From Levilactobacillus acidifarinae DSM 19394 = JCM 15949 (GTDB lineage: Bacteria; Bacillota; Bacilli; Lactobacillales; Lactobacillaceae): 64,000 nt of DNA. How positions within the stretch are numbered: the first letter of the stretch is position 1; each line of letters starts with the position of its first letter. Location of the stretch: the NCBI RefSeq assembly GCF_001434835.1, contig NZ_AZDV01000005.1, forward strand, positions 186,001 to 250,000, read 5' to 3'. This document shows, piece after piece, positions 23,548 to 32,192 of the stretch. The translations under genes were made by a program, and so were the position numbers. The notes under the pieces were generated by a model that did not search any database, was not told the DNA's origin, and saw only the letters and a program-made list of their open reading frames with translations.

Positions 23548-25542
23548 ATGGAACCCGTATTCTTGATATTACTATTATTGGTGGCGGTGATTGGGGGCAA
23601 CGTCCTTGCTAAGCATTGCCCCCATATTCCGCAGCCGTTCTTCTTGATTGGGATGGGATGCTTGTTTGCGTTTCTTCCCTTGTATCAGGGCTTTCGGCTG
23701 AGTCCAGATATATTTACGTTAGCCATTATTGCGCCGTTAATGTACAACGAAGCCGAAAGTGTCTCCCGATACTGGGTGGGGCGCGGAATTGTAAACATTT
23801 TATCGCTCGCCATTGTTTTGGTGATCTTGACCGTTTTGGTCGTAGGGGTGACGGTGCACGGACTGCTACCCGCCTTACCATTGAGCCTAGCCTTTGCCCT
23901 GTGTGCGATTGTAACACCGACCGATGCCGCGGCCGTCAGTGCGATTACGCCAGCCAACGATGAGTATCGGATTCCCCAAACGATTCTGGAAAACGAATCG
24001 CTATTTAACGACGCCTCGGGAATCGTGGCGTTTGATTTAGCGTTGGCCGCCTACGTGTCGGGGAAATTTACGGTTGGTAGTGCGCTGGTTGATTTTGGCC
24101 GCGAATTTTTCGGCGGCCTAGTCGTTGGGGCAGTGATTGGATTGATCCTAGCCCAAGTCCGGCAATTGTTGATTCGTGGGGGCGATGACTCGCCGGTGGT
24201 ACTTGTGACCCTGGAATTAATTACGCCGTTTCTGCTGTATTACGTGGCTGATCTGAGTGGGTTCTCCGGAATCCTGGCCGTGGTGGCCGCGGGATTGGTT
24301 CAGGGCATTGAACGCGAACAGTTGCGCTTAACGGCCAGTCGAATGCAGCAGGTTCGCCGTAATGTTTGGGCGCTGATCACCGAAGTCTTATCGGGACTGG
24401 TTTTCGTCTTGCTAGGGATTTCGTTGCCCCGTGTCATGCGATTGGTCTGGCATAACCAGCAACTCAAGTGGTGGCAGCTGTTAGGGGCGGGGGTCCTGAT
24501 TTATGGCTTAAAATTAGGTCTGCGGTTGATTTGGTCGCGCTATTTTGTTTGGATGCATACGCCCAGTGCCCACCGGTGGTTGGATAGTTGGTTGATGGCG
24601 CTAAGTGGGGCGAACGGGACCATCACTTTGGCGTTAGCCTTCTCGTTACCGTTGGTGGTCAACGGTCAGACCTTTGCGCTGCGCGGGTCGTTGATTTTTA
24701 TGGCGGCCGTCGTGATCTTACTGAGCCTATTGGTTCCCTCACTGGTCCTGCCCCGCATTTTGGCGGCGGGCCCTACGATGAACCAAGTTCAAGCGGCGTG
24801 GACGCACCGACTGCGGGAAACGGCCATTGCGGCGTTGATCGCGCAACAAGACCAGTATCCTAGTGAAACGTTAATTGTCAGTGACGCTCTGCGCCAACAG
24901 TTCCAGCGGCAAAACATGCCTAATCGACGTCAGCAACGTCAACTATTTCGGCAAGCCGATACGGCGGAAGAAGCCGTGGTCAGCACGTGGGCGGATCAAG
25001 GAAAGTTAACGGCGAGTGAAGCGCGTGATTATCGGCGTTTTCTGCAGTACAGTCGCTTTACAGTTGATCAACGGTGGTGGAAAAATTTGATTCTGCGGCT
25101 ATGGTTTAGTGTGCACATGGGACGGTTAGACCGCAACCTTCAAACGGCCCAGGATACCTTTATGACCTCTCCCTTAGTCATGGAACAGATCTTTTGGCAG
25201 CGTGAATTTGAAAAGAAAAACGCCGATATTCGGCCCATGGAACGGGCGGGGTATCGGGCGGCTATTGCGGCCCTTGATCAGTGTCAAACACCGGATAACC
25301 GGACGGCCGTGGACGTTATTCAGCGTTACTACCACGAACGTCACCGGCGAATTAACCTAGCGAACCCGGATGAAAACGTGATCTATCAGTTATTTTTAGA
25401 TGCGTTTCACGCGGAATACGAGTTGGTCCAAACGGCCTTTGCGCAACAGGAGATTACGGCTGAAGTGGCGCAGACGTTGCAGCATCAGATTATTCTAGAT
25501 GAAGCCAGTTATCTAGAGAATCGAACCACATTTCTGGCGTAA
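23548..25542 (+). CDS. CPA1-type Na+/H+ antiporter with long cytoplasmic tail
   Basis: 664 residues from ATG 23548 (GAGGAGG seven bases upstream). About 12 membrane helices in the first 400 residues carry the CPA1/NhaP signature: FALCAIVTPTDAAAVSAI (the TD pair) and LENESLFNDASGIVAFDL (the ND ion-binding pair). The last 250 residues are hydrophilic and helical, probably regulatory. It exchanges Na+ (or K+) for H+ at the inner membrane. A second, shorter family member is at 38125. Confidence 0.9.
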   Translation: MEPVFLILLLLVAVIGGNVLAKHCPHIPQPFFLIGMGCLFAFLPLYQGFRLSPDIFTLAIIAPLMYNEAESVSRYWVGRGIVNILSLAIVLVILTVLVVGVTVHGLLPALPLSLAFALCAIVTPTDAAAVSAITPANDEYRIPQTILENESLFNDASGIVAFDLALAAYVSGKFTVGSALVDFGREFFGGLVVGAVIGLILAQVRQLLIRGGDDSPVVLVTLELITPFLLYYVADLSGFSGILAVVAAGLVQGIEREQLRLTASRMQQVRRNVWALITEVLSGLVFVLLGISLPRVMRLVWHNQQLKWWQLLGAGVLIYGLKLGLRLIWSRYFVWMHTPSAHRWLDSWLMALSGANGTITLALAFSLPLVVNGQTFALRGSLIFMAAVVILLSLLVPSLVLPRILAAGPTMNQVQAAWTHRLRETAIAALIAQQDQYPSETLIVSDALRQQFQRQNMPNRRQQRQLFRQADTAEEAVVSTWADQGKLTASEARDYRRFLQYSRFTVDQRWWKNLILRLWFSVHMGRLDRNLQTAQDTFMTSPLVMEQIFWQREFEKKNADIRPMERAGYRAAIAALDQCQTPDNRTAVDVIQRYYHERHRRINLANPDENVIYQLFLDAFHAEYELVQTAFAQQEITAEVAQTLQHQIILDEASYLENRTTFLA

Positions 25543-25549
25543 AACCATC

Positions 25550-25587
25550 AAAGAGCGGCGATCACGATAGGGTGATCGCCGCTCTTT
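25550..25587. terminator. Bidirectional terminator
   Basis: AAAGAGCGGCGATCAC pairs perfectly with GTGATCGCCGCTCTTT between convergent genes. Confidence 0.94.
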
Positions 25588-25591
25588 GGCG

Positions 25592-26017
25592 TTACGCGTT
25601 TAACATTTTTTTGGCAAATTCTTTAACAAGTTGGACCTGGTTGTCCTTCAAAACCCCACCAGAACTCCCCAGGATCTTCATGCCCTTACCCCCCATGACC
25701 TGGTGGAAGTGGCCAATGACCGGAATGCCTTTTTCGTCGGCAATCTTGGTCAGCGCCTTATCGGTGACGGCTTCGGGGCCGCCCGAGGTGGTAAAGAAGG
25801 CAATCTGTTTAACCTTGGCGGGGTCCAAGCTTTCCATAAAGGCCGAGGCGCTCTTGTCCGGGCGCATAAAGTAGGTGCCGCCGCCAAAGAAGAGAATGTC
25901 GGCCTCGGCGACCGGTGTCTTAACGTCCTCCGCCGGCACACCGGCGACCTGGGCAATCTCCTTAGCGAACGCTTCGGTGTTGCCGTTGCGTGTTTGATAA
26001 CGAATAGCTACTGTCAT
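25592..26017 (-). CDS. Flavodoxin-like protein
   Basis: 141 residues with a flavodoxin fold: FMN phosphate loop near the start (YQTRNGNTEAFAKEIA), EADILFFGGGTYFMRPDKSA and a third loop TTSGGPEAVTDKA that would hold the isoalloxazine ring. Short-chain flavodoxins carry electrons between cytoplasmic reductases. Start ATG 26017 follows GGAGGGG. Partner proteins are not apparent nearby. Confidence 0.85.
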   Translation of the reverse strand: MTVAIRYQTRNGNTEAFAKEIAQVAGVPAEDVKTPVAEADILFFGGGTYFMRPDKSASAFMESLDPAKVKQIAFFTTSGGPEAVTDKALTKIADEKGIPVIGHFHQVMGGKGMKILGSSGGVLKDNQVQLVKEFAKKMLNA

Positions 26018-26144
26018 TGAAAACCCCTCCGTTTCGATTAATCACGATAACTTCAGTATAGGTCATTATGAAACCGATTACAAAAGAGGTGAACGGTTAG
26101 GCTAATCAAAAAACGTCCCACGTTGTCGAGGGACGTTAGAGGGA

Positions 26145-26684
26145 TCATTGGGCCCGGTTTAGCCACTCGACGTAGTGCTTTTCCCGTTCGATGGCGTGTT
26201 CCAGGATTAAATAGTGTCCGTAAGCCGCGTCAATGGCGGCCTGATTTGGAAAGACTTCGGCACGTCGACTTTGCAAGTGCGTCAGTTGCTCGGCGTGAAG
26301 TTGCGTCTGTTCTTGTAACATGGGACCGAGCCGTGGATCGTTGGCCGACTTAATGAAGTATAGTTTTAAAATAAACTCGTCCTTGGTGGCGGTGAGTTCC
26401 GGTGAGGGCTCGCCAACCCAAGCGGCGAGTTTTTTTTGCCCCTGGGCGGTCAATTGATACACCTTTTTGGCGAGCTTTTCGCCGGCGATTTGGTCTTGGT
26501 GGGTAATGTCGCCGGCCGTTTCCAACCGTTGGAGTTGGGGGTAGATCTGGCTGTGGCTAGCCTGCCAGAACTCGCCGATTTCGTGCTCGAAAGCTTTGGT
26601 GAGGTCGTAGCCGGTCTGGTCCTGCTGACTGAGCAGACCCAAAATAATGTATTGTAGGCGATTGCGTTGTCCGATGATGTCCAC
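26145..26684 (-). CDS. padR: PadR, repressor of phenolic acid decarboxylase
   Basis: About 177-179 residues: PadR winged helix (RNRLQYIILGLLSQQDQTGYDLTKAFEHEIGEFWQASHSQIYPQLQRLE) and the C-terminal coiled dimer domain typical of genuine PadR. It faces padA across a palindrome and should be released by hydroxycinnamic acids. The start is odd: after AAGGAGGT there is no ATG, only GTG 26684, which overlaps the ribosome site, or ATC codons at 26678 and 26675 at good spacing. I give the GTG; homologues suggest the protein begins near IGQRNRLQ. Confidence 0.9.
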   Translation of the reverse strand: MDIIGQRNRLQYIILGLLSQQDQTGYDLTKAFEHEIGEFWQASHSQIYPQLQRLETAGDITHQDQIAGEKLAKKVYQLTAQGQKKLAAWVGEPSPELTATKDEFILKLYFIKSANDPRLGPMLQEQTQLHAEQLTHLQSRRAEVFPNQAAIDAAYGHYLILEHAIEREKHYVEWLNRAQ

Positions 26685-26757
26685 CTCCTTAAGCCTAATT
26701 AGACTGGTATTCTCTTCCCCATTGAACCAGTTTCTTCCGCAAAGTTCAAGATAATCC

Positions 26758-26824
26758 TTGACTAAGGGCGAATGAGGCTTTATAGTAATCATCGTAAATT
26801 AAAACATGTAATTAATTACATGTT
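26758..26824 (+). promoter_or_regulatory. padA promoter and PadR operator
   Basis: TTGACT (26758-26763), 17 bases, TATAGT (26781-26786). A perfect 22-bp palindrome at 26803-26824 with core ATGTAATTAATTACAT, the PadR-box pattern, lies just after the expected transcription start, so bound PadR would block padA. Confidence 0.88.
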
Positions 26825-26846
26825 GAAAAAGAAAGGACTTGAGCAA

Positions 26847-27386
26847 ATGGCTGACAAGCAATTTAAGACTTTGGATGACTTTTTGGGGACACATTTCATT
26901 TATACCTACGATAACGGGTGGGAATACGAATGGTACGCCAAGAACGACCACACCGTGGATTACCGGATTCACGGTGGCATGGTTGCCGGCCGTTGGGTGA
27001 CGAACCAGGAAGCCGACATCGTGATGTTGGCGCCGGGGCTCTACAAGATTTCCTGGACGGAACCGACCGGGACCGACGTGGCCCTGGACTTCCTCCCCAA
27101 CGAAAAGAAGATGCACGGCACGATCTTCTTCCCCAAGTGGGTGCAAGACCATCCCGAAATCACGGTTACTTACCAAAATGACCACATTGATTTAATGGAG
27201 GAATCCCGGGAAAAGTACGAAACTTACCCGAAGTTAGTTGTGCCGGAAATGGCGAAAATCACTTACATGGGCGATGCCGGTCAGAACAACGACGACGTGA
27301 TCAACAAAGCACCATACGCCGGCATGCCCGACGATATCCGCGCCGGGAAGTTCTACGATGCCAACTACAAGCGACTGAAGAAATAA
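26847..27386 (+). CDS. padA: Phenolic acid decarboxylase
   Basis: 179 residues from ATG 26847 (GAAAGGA upstream; the longer frame crosses the operator). The sequence is near-textbook for this enzyme: [56 protein letters not shown] and [15 protein letters not shown]-type segment [12 protein letters not shown]. It decarboxylates p-coumaric, caffeic and ferulic acid to vinyl phenols in the cytosol without a cofactor, a detoxification step in plant-associated lactobacilli. Tyr and Glu/Arg residues of the active site ([19 protein letters not shown]) are present. Controlled by the divergent padR. Confidence 0.96.
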   Translation: MADKQFKTLDDFLGTHFIYTYDNGWEYEWYAKNDHTVDYRIHGGMVAGRWVTNQEADIVMLAPGLYKISWTEPTGTDVALDFLPNEKKMHGTIFFPKWVQDHPEITVTYQNDHIDLMEESREKYETYPKLVVPEMAKITYMGDAGQNNDDVINKAPYAGMPDDIRAGKFYDANYKRLKK

Positions 27387-27402
27387 TTTAGCAGAATAGA
27401 CG

Positions 27403-27443
27403 ACTGGCGCCCACCTTCGTAAGGAAAGTGGGCGCCAGTTTTT
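27403..27443. terminator. Bidirectional terminator
   Basis: ACTGGCGCCCAC pairs perfectly with GTGGGCGCCAGT, followed by T5, between convergent padA and the HAD gene. Confidence 0.9.
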
Positions 27444-28125
27444 AGTGTAACAGGGCGGGAATCTGGGTCAAACTGTTAACTTGATAGGTTGGCGTGGCCA
27501 CGGCCGTCACCGGTTGGGCCTGCGGGTTGAACCACACGCTGTCGAGTCCGGCGTGGTTGGCACCCTGAATGTCGGCCGTTAGCGAGTCGCCAATCACCAG
27601 CAGTTGTGCGGGATCGGCATCCGGTAATTGGGCCTCCACGGTATCGAAGAAGCGCCGGTCCGGCTTACTGTAGCCCACGTCCTCGGCTAAGAACATCTGC
27701 TCGAAGAACGGGGCAATATGCGAATCCGCCAACTGTTGGGTTTGTTTAGCCCGCACTTCGTTGGAAATCACGACCAGGTGGTAGTCTGGTTGGAGCTGGG
27801 TCAAGACCTCGCGCACGTGGGGCATCAGGGCGTGTTCCGCGTAGAATAACCGGCGGAACTGTTGCTCGTAAGGCACGCCGTCAACGGGAATCCCGTAGTG
27901 GGCGAAGAACCGGGCGAAACGGGTATTGACCAGTTCGTCACGGGTCAATTTCTTTTGTTCCAGGTCGCCCCACATGGCGAATTGGAGATTGTGCCAGTAG
28001 GTGACTTCCGCGGTGCCAAAGTGAAAGTCGAAGGGTAACGTCATTTTGCGTAACGCGTTTTGGGCGTTGGTGTCTGTGTCGAATAGGGTTTGATCCAGGT
28101 CAAACAGTAACGTCTGATAACTCAT
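27442..28125 (-). CDS. HAD-family hydrolase, YjjG/YfnB nucleotidase type
   Basis: 227 residues with all haloacid dehalogenase motifs: DLDQTLFDT (nucleophile Asp9, acid Asp11), VVISN (motif II), KPDRRFF (motif III lysine) and VIGDSLTADIQGANHAGL (motif IV). A helical cap of about 80 residues follows motif I. The pattern fits YjjG-like pyrimidine 5'-nucleotidases, cytoplasmic Mg2+ phosphatases that clear non-canonical nucleotides. Exact substrate not determinable. ATG 28125 is preceded by AGGCCC, a weak site (GGAGG lies slightly upstream). Confidence 0.87.
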   Translation of the reverse strand: MSYQTLLFDLDQTLFDTDTNAQNALRKMTLPFDFHFGTAEVTYWHNLQFAMWGDLEQKKLTRDELVNTRFARFFAHYGIPVDGVPYEQQFRRLFYAEHALMPHVREVLTQLQPDYHLVVISNEVRAKQTQQLADSHIAPFFEQMFLAEDVGYSKPDRRFFDTVEAQLPDADPAQLLVIGDSLTADIQGANHAGLDSVWFNPQAQPVTAVATPTYQVNSLTQIPALLH

Positions 28126-28272
28126 TTAAGGGCCTCCATTATTTTTAGTCTTCGTTGTAGGATAGCACACTTGGTGGGCCAACAGAAACCGGAACAATGG
28201 CGCCAATTCCCCGTTGACAAGCGAAAGCGACCTTTGATATACTGCTCAACGCAAAAATTAAGGAGGGTTCGT

Positions 28273-29316
28273 ATGGCCATCTACGACCTAATGCAACTTA
28301 GTCCGGGCGTCCTGCGGCAGAAAATCCGGGAGGCCCCGAACCGACCCACTAAATGGCGATTGCTGGGGGCCTTGGTCCTGCGCGACGGCCTGTTATTGGG
28401 CTTTGCCATTGCCTATATCGCGAGTTTTACGTTACTCTTTGGGGCGGCTAGCAGTTACATCGGCGTGGCGAGTTTCTGTATCTTACTGAGTGCGCGCTTC
28501 GTGAACTATACCTACAATGTCCGGGCCAGCCTGAGCGCCTTGGCGGTGGTCCTGGGTCTGATGTGGGGTAACAGCGTGCTCCTGCCCCGACTGGGCGTAT
28601 GGGGAGCCGGCGTAGTGAACTTATTGAGTTTATTGGTGATCCTGCGCCTGACCACGGCGGCGCCCATCATGGGAAATGGTGGGGTGTACACCTTTGGCTA
28701 CGTCCTGGTAACGGGCGTCCCACCGGTGGGTGCCGCAGCCGTGACGGGGACTGGGCTGGCGACGCTGGTCGCTTACCTCTGCTGTGCCGCAGTATTTTGG
28801 AAACACCACCGGCATGCCGACGCGCACCAAGCGCTGTGGCCGGTGGTCAAACCACCGCGCCTGACCGACGCAATCTGGCGCTGGCAACTGCGCTTAGCCC
28901 TGGGTGTCACCGTGGCATTGATGCTGGGTCAGGCCCTGCACCATCAGCGGGCCATGTGGCTGGGCTTTGCCTGCATGTCGGTTTTGTTGCCGCAAACCAC
29001 GCAACTACGCGGGCGAGCCGTACTCCGTTTTAGCGGTGTCGTCATCGGTTCACTGGTGTTTGCGCTGGGGGCGGCTTGGTTGCCGGTTGCGGCGGTGGCT
29101 TTGTTGGCGCCGATGGCCGGCTTCTGGCTGGGGTTGACGCCCAGTTATTTCTGGGCCAGTATTCTCAACTGTTTCGGGGCGTTGAGCATCGTTCACACGT
29201 CTCTGGGTGGTCCCGCGGCCGCTGGGTTACGGATTATGAATAACGGTTTAGGCATTCTAATCGCCATCTTGGTGGCGGGGCTGGGTAATTGGTTCTGGCA
29301 CCGTCGAACGACCTAA
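28273..29316 (+). CDS. FUSC-family membrane protein (aromatic acid exporter-like)
   Basis: 347 residues from ATG 28273 (AAGGAGG upstream). Two sets of hydrophobic helices frame a short basic loop (HHRHADAHQALWPVVKPPRL), and the second half begins WRWQLRLALGVTVALMLGQAL...RAMWLGFACMSVLLPQT, a strong FUSC/DUF939 signature. Such proteins resemble the AaeB exporter of aromatic carboxylic acids. Its place two genes from padA makes phenolic-acid export an attractive idea, but that is inference. A terminator follows. Confidence 0.8.
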   Translation: MAIYDLMQLSPGVLRQKIREAPNRPTKWRLLGALVLRDGLLLGFAIAYIASFTLLFGAASSYIGVASFCILLSARFVNYTYNVRASLSALAVVLGLMWGNSVLLPRLGVWGAGVVNLLSLLVILRLTTAAPIMGNGGVYTFGYVLVTGVPPVGAAAVTGTGLATLVAYLCCAAVFWKHHRHADAHQALWPVVKPPRLTDAIWRWQLRLALGVTVALMLGQALHHQRAMWLGFACMSVLLPQTTQLRGRAVLRFSGVVIGSLVFALGAAWLPVAAVALLAPMAGFWLGLTPSYFWASILNCFGALSIVHTSLGGPAAAGLRIMNNGLGILIAILVAGLGNWFWHRRTT

Positions 29317-29357
29317 AAAACGGTTAACCACTTTATTATGGTGGTTAATCGTTTTTT
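29315..29357. terminator. Bidirectional terminator
   Basis: AAAAAACGGTTAACCAC pairs with GTGGTTAATCGTTTTTT (one wobble) between convergent genes. Confidence 0.88.
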
Positions 29358-29775
29358 AAGTTCGCGCGTCGAACTGGTGCCCACACTTGGGGCAGGTGAC
29401 TCGTACGTGGCCGTGGTGGCGCGGTACCCGAATCCGTTGGTGACATTGCGCACAGTGGAAGAAGCGGTAGTGCCAATGTTGGCTGATTTGGTAGGTGAGG
29501 CGGCTGAACGGACGGATCAAGATGAACCAGAATCGTTGAAAACCGCGGTTCAGCGCGACCTGCCGGTAGATATTATGGGAGAATAGCCGCCAATAGCTCA
29601 CGGCAATGAGGAGCGTGGCCACTAGGAAGAGCCAACCGGCGTATTTCCCCCAGAAACTCAGGATTAAGAGGACGATGGCTAAGCCGTTTAAGACCCGGTT
29701 CAGCGTATCATTTTGACCGTAGCGCCCAATCATGAGCCGTTGCAGGCGCTGGATGAATTTAGAATTAGGTTTCAA
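29356..29775 (-). CDS. Two-helix membrane protein with C-terminal zinc ribbon
   Basis: 139 residues: a basic N-terminus, two hydrophobic segments (LNGLAIVLLILSFW and GWLFLVATLLIAVSYWRLF), then a cytoplasmic tail ending in CAQCHQRIRVP...VTCPKCGHQFDA, a CxxC-x17-CxxC zinc ribbon. This layout is common in Lactobacillales proteins of unknown function. ATG 29775 lies behind GGAGGTGTTC. No operon partner. Confidence 0.75.
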   Translation of the reverse strand: MKPNSKFIQRLQRLMIGRYGQNDTLNRVLNGLAIVLLILSFWGKYAGWLFLVATLLIAVSYWRLFSHNIYRQVALNRGFQRFWFILIRPFSRLTYQISQHWHYRFFHCAQCHQRIRVPRHHGHVRVTCPKCGHQFDART

Positions 29776-29843
29776 CTAGAACACCTCCGTCAATGTAATA
29801 ATTAATCCTACCATACTCCGGGTGGGGGCACCAAAGAATCTCC

Positions 29844-29859
29844 TGTTCCACGTGAAACA
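29844..29859. promoter_or_regulatory. parS site, consensus
   Basis: TGTTCCACGTGAAACA fits the TGTTNCACGTGAAACA ParB consensus, with C at the free position. Lies in front of the glycosylase gene. Confidence 0.85.
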
Positions 29860-29907
29860 AGGTTTGCGGTAGAATGGACCTAATGAGTCATGCAGGAGGT
29901 TTTCACC

Positions 29908-30489
29908 ATGTCAACCGTTGCCAGTATCAAACAAGCCATCAAGGACGATCCGGCCAACGCCGAGTTCACCGCCAAGGGCTGGGACCCGCTCTTTCACGTC
30001 CTGCCCAGCGCCACCATTTTAGTCATCAGTCAGGCCCCGGGCCGCATCGCCCAGGATACCGCGACCTATTTCAACGACGCCAGCGGTAAACGCCTGCGCG
30101 AATGGATGGGCGTCACCCGCGAGGAATTCTACGATAGCGATAAGGTGGCTGTGATGCCGCTGGACTTCTACTATCCGGGGAAGGGCAAGAGTGGCGACCT
30201 GCCACCGCGCAAGGGCTTTGCCGAGAAGTGGCACGAGCCACTCTTGGAGCAGATGCCTAACGTTCAGTTGAAGCTGTTGGTCGGCCAATACGCCATCAAA
30301 TACTACTTGGGTCGGAAACGTTACAAAACCCTGACCGCCACGGTGCAGAACTACACCGACTATCTACCGGAATTCTTCCCGCTGGTCCACCCGTCACCGT
30401 TGAACTACGGGTGGCAGAAACGTAATCCGTGGTTCCAGACCGACGTGGTACCGGACTTACAGGCCCGCGTCCGCAAAGCGTTTGACTAG
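29908..30489 (+). CDS. Uracil-DNA glycosylase family protein
   Basis: 193 residues from ATG 29908, with AGGAGG eight bases before; the ATG at 29890 overlaps that site. It matches the uracil-DNA-glycosylase superfamily branch found in Firmicutes: ILVISQAPGRIAQDTATYFND (motif 1 region), AVMPLDFYYPGKGKSGDLPPRKGFAEKWH and the C-terminal VHPSPLNYGWQKRNPWF (histidine motif 2, HPSPL). These enzymes excise uracil or deaminated bases from DNA. No cysteine cluster is present, unlike families 4 and 5. Confidence 0.85.
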   Translation: MSTVASIKQAIKDDPANAEFTAKGWDPLFHVLPSATILVISQAPGRIAQDTATYFNDASGKRLREWMGVTREEFYDSDKVAVMPLDFYYPGKGKSGDLPPRKGFAEKWHEPLLEQMPNVQLKLLVGQYAIKYYLGRKRYKTLTATVQNYTDYLPEFFPLVHPSPLNYGWQKRNPWFQTDVVPDLQARVRKAFD

Positions 30490-30498
30490 AAAACGACA

Positions 30499-30539
30499 AA
30501 AAACGAGTCACCCAGTAATTGACATAGGTGGCTCGTTTT
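30499..30539. terminator. Bidirectional terminator
   Basis: AAAACGAGTCACC pairs with GGTGGCTCGTTTT between convergent genes. Confidence 0.86.
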
Positions 30540-30542
30540 GCG

Positions 30543-31259
30543 TTAGAAGAACAGGTAATACAGGCCGCTGAGCCCAATGAACCCGTAAATCCATTTTTTG
30601 ATGGTTTCCCCGTCCAGTCGGGTCAGCAGGCGCGCGGCGATGAGCGTTCCCAAACTGGCGGCGACCATGCCGACCAGAATGTAGGGGATGTCGTGGACCG
30701 TTAAGATCCCGTTAGCCACTCGAACGCTGGCGATGTAGAAAGTGTCGATCAGGAAAAAGCCCTGAATGTTGCCGATGTATTCCGGCATGGATTTAGACAA
30801 CGAAAGGTAGTAGAGCGCCATCAGTGGGCCGCCAATTCCAAATAAGCCGTTGAAAAACCCGGAGATGATCATGAAGCCCCCGGCGATGTACCAGGGATAG
30901 CGGCGCGCGCCGGCGTTCTTGGCAAACGTGAAGTACAGGCTCAACGCGACCAACAACCCGCCCAGCATCATTCGCAGTAAGTGGGTGTCTAACACGTGGC
31001 CCAGATGGACCGACCAAGTGGCCACCGTCGCGTACACCAGAAACGGAATGATCAGGCGTTTGAGTTGAACGTGATGGCGGTAGCGGATGGTTAAGCCCAA
31101 AACGCTGGTGAGCATGATGACGCCACCAATTCCGGCGGCCTGTGCGATGGGCAGAATTGCCGGGAAGAAGATCATCATGATGATGACCGCCCCAAAGCCG
31201 GTCAGACCTTGGACCAGACCGGCAAGTAAGGCGGGGAATGCAATTAACGCCCAGGTCAT
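30543..31259 (-). CDS. TauE/SafE-family membrane protein
   Basis: 238 residues with about eight helices and the family repeats (LLAGLVQGLTGFGAVIIMMIFFPAILPIAQAAG and ISGFFNGLFGIGGPLMALYYLSLSKSMPEYIGNIQ). The GGPL motif and FNGLFGIGG are typical. Presumed anion exporter (sulfite or organosulfonate); substrate unknown. ATG 31259 is preceded by AAAAGGAGGCC. It differs clearly from the paralogue at 20264 and is not linked to a regulator gene. Confidence 0.86.
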   Translation of the reverse strand: MTWALIAFPALLAGLVQGLTGFGAVIIMMIFFPAILPIAQAAGIGGVIMLTSVLGLTIRYRHHVQLKRLIIPFLVYATVATWSVHLGHVLDTHLLRMMLGGLLVALSLYFTFAKNAGARRYPWYIAGGFMIISGFFNGLFGIGGPLMALYYLSLSKSMPEYIGNIQGFFLIDTFYIASVRVANGILTVHDIPYILVGMVAASLGTLIAARLLTRLDGETIKKWIYGFIGLSGLYYLFF

Positions 31260-31384
31260 GATACCTGGCCTCCTTTTAAGAAAGTATGGTATCTAGTGTG
31301 GGGGACAAAGCCAGTCCTGTCAACGGGTGGCGGGGATGGCGGAATTGGTTTTTCAAATTTAGGAAAAAAAGTTGTTAAATTCCC

Positions 31385-31413
31385 TTGACTTAGAGTTAAC
31401 TCTAAATTATACA
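31385..31413 (+). promoter_or_regulatory. Promoter with MerR-type operator before the isomerase gene
   Basis: TTGACT (31385-31390), spacer 17, TATACA (31408-31413). The spacer is filled by the perfect palindrome TTAGAGTTAACTCTAA (31390-31405). The likely regulator is the MerR protein encoded at 32193, whose own upstream repeat (32700-32717) is similar. Confidence 0.75.
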
Positions 31414-31530
31414 CTCAATCTTGTTGAATGAGCGGTTAGCTACTCCCCCGGGCGATACGCCCAGTTAGCCGCGGCATTCGAACTGATTTTGACGATAGAT
31501 CACAACACAACCATTAAAGGAGATTTTTAC

Positions 31531-32016
31531 ATGACTAAAGTAATTATGGGTGCCGATCCGTTAGGCTACGATTTGAAGAACGCCGTTAAACAACATTTAT
31601 TGGACCAAGGCTTCACCGTTGAGGACATCACGCCAACCAACGACGTTGACTACTTCAACGTTGGCCAAGAACTGGGCCAACGAGTAGCCAGCGGTGAATT
31701 TACCCGCGGCTTCATTTTCTGCGGCACCGGAATGGGTGTCAACATTGTGGCGAACAAGTACCAAGGTGTCTACAGCGCCTTGTGTGAAAGCTTGGAAACG
31801 GCCCGGTTATCTCGGGTCATCAACAACGCCAACGTCCTCGCCATGGGCGGTATCGTGGTCACCCCGTACCTGGCCAAACAAATGGCCGATACGTTCTTGA
31901 ACACGCCGTTTAGTGAGGGCTTCTCGGAAGGTGATCCAGCCTTTCTCAAGAGCGCTTACCAGTCCGTGCAGCAAACGGAAGCGGTCATTACTGCTTACAA
32001 CGAAAAGAATAAATAA
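31531..32016 (+). CDS. RpiB/LacA/LacB-family sugar-phosphate isomerase
   Basis: 161 residues from ATG 31531 (AAAGGAGA upstream). Motifs of the RpiB fold are present: GADPLGYDLKNAVKQHL at the N-terminus, the catalytic-cysteine loop FCGTGMGVNIVANKYQGVYSAL, and NNANVLAMGGIVVTPYLAKQM. The family isomerises ribose-5-phosphate, allose-6-phosphate or galactose-6-phosphate. The promoter carries a MerR palindrome, which is unusual for a sugar isomerase and hints at stress- or aldehyde-linked expression (inference). Confidence 0.88.
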   Translation: MTKVIMGADPLGYDLKNAVKQHLLDQGFTVEDITPTNDVDYFNVGQELGQRVASGEFTRGFIFCGTGMGVNIVANKYQGVYSALCESLETARLSRVINNANVLAMGGIVVTPYLAKQMADTFLNTPFSEGFSEGDPAFLKSAYQSVQQTEAVITAYNEKNK

Positions 32017-32054
32017 GCGCTAAGTTCTTACTTGTAGAAGCTGTTATACGTTAA

Positions 32055-32093
32055 AAAGAAGGCCGTCACGAATTTTTCGTGGCGGCCTTCTTT
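32055..32093. terminator. Bidirectional terminator
   Basis: AAAGAAGGCCGTCACGA pairs with TCGTGGCGGCCTTCTTT (one wobble) between the isomerase and the MerR gene. Confidence 0.93.
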
Positions 32094-32192
32094 GATGTTC
32101 TAGTTTAAATTGGTGATGTAGTAACTGTTGTTGAAAAAGCGTCCCATGAAGTGTATAGCCTAGAGGGCAACCAGCTTTGACTCGGGTTGGCA

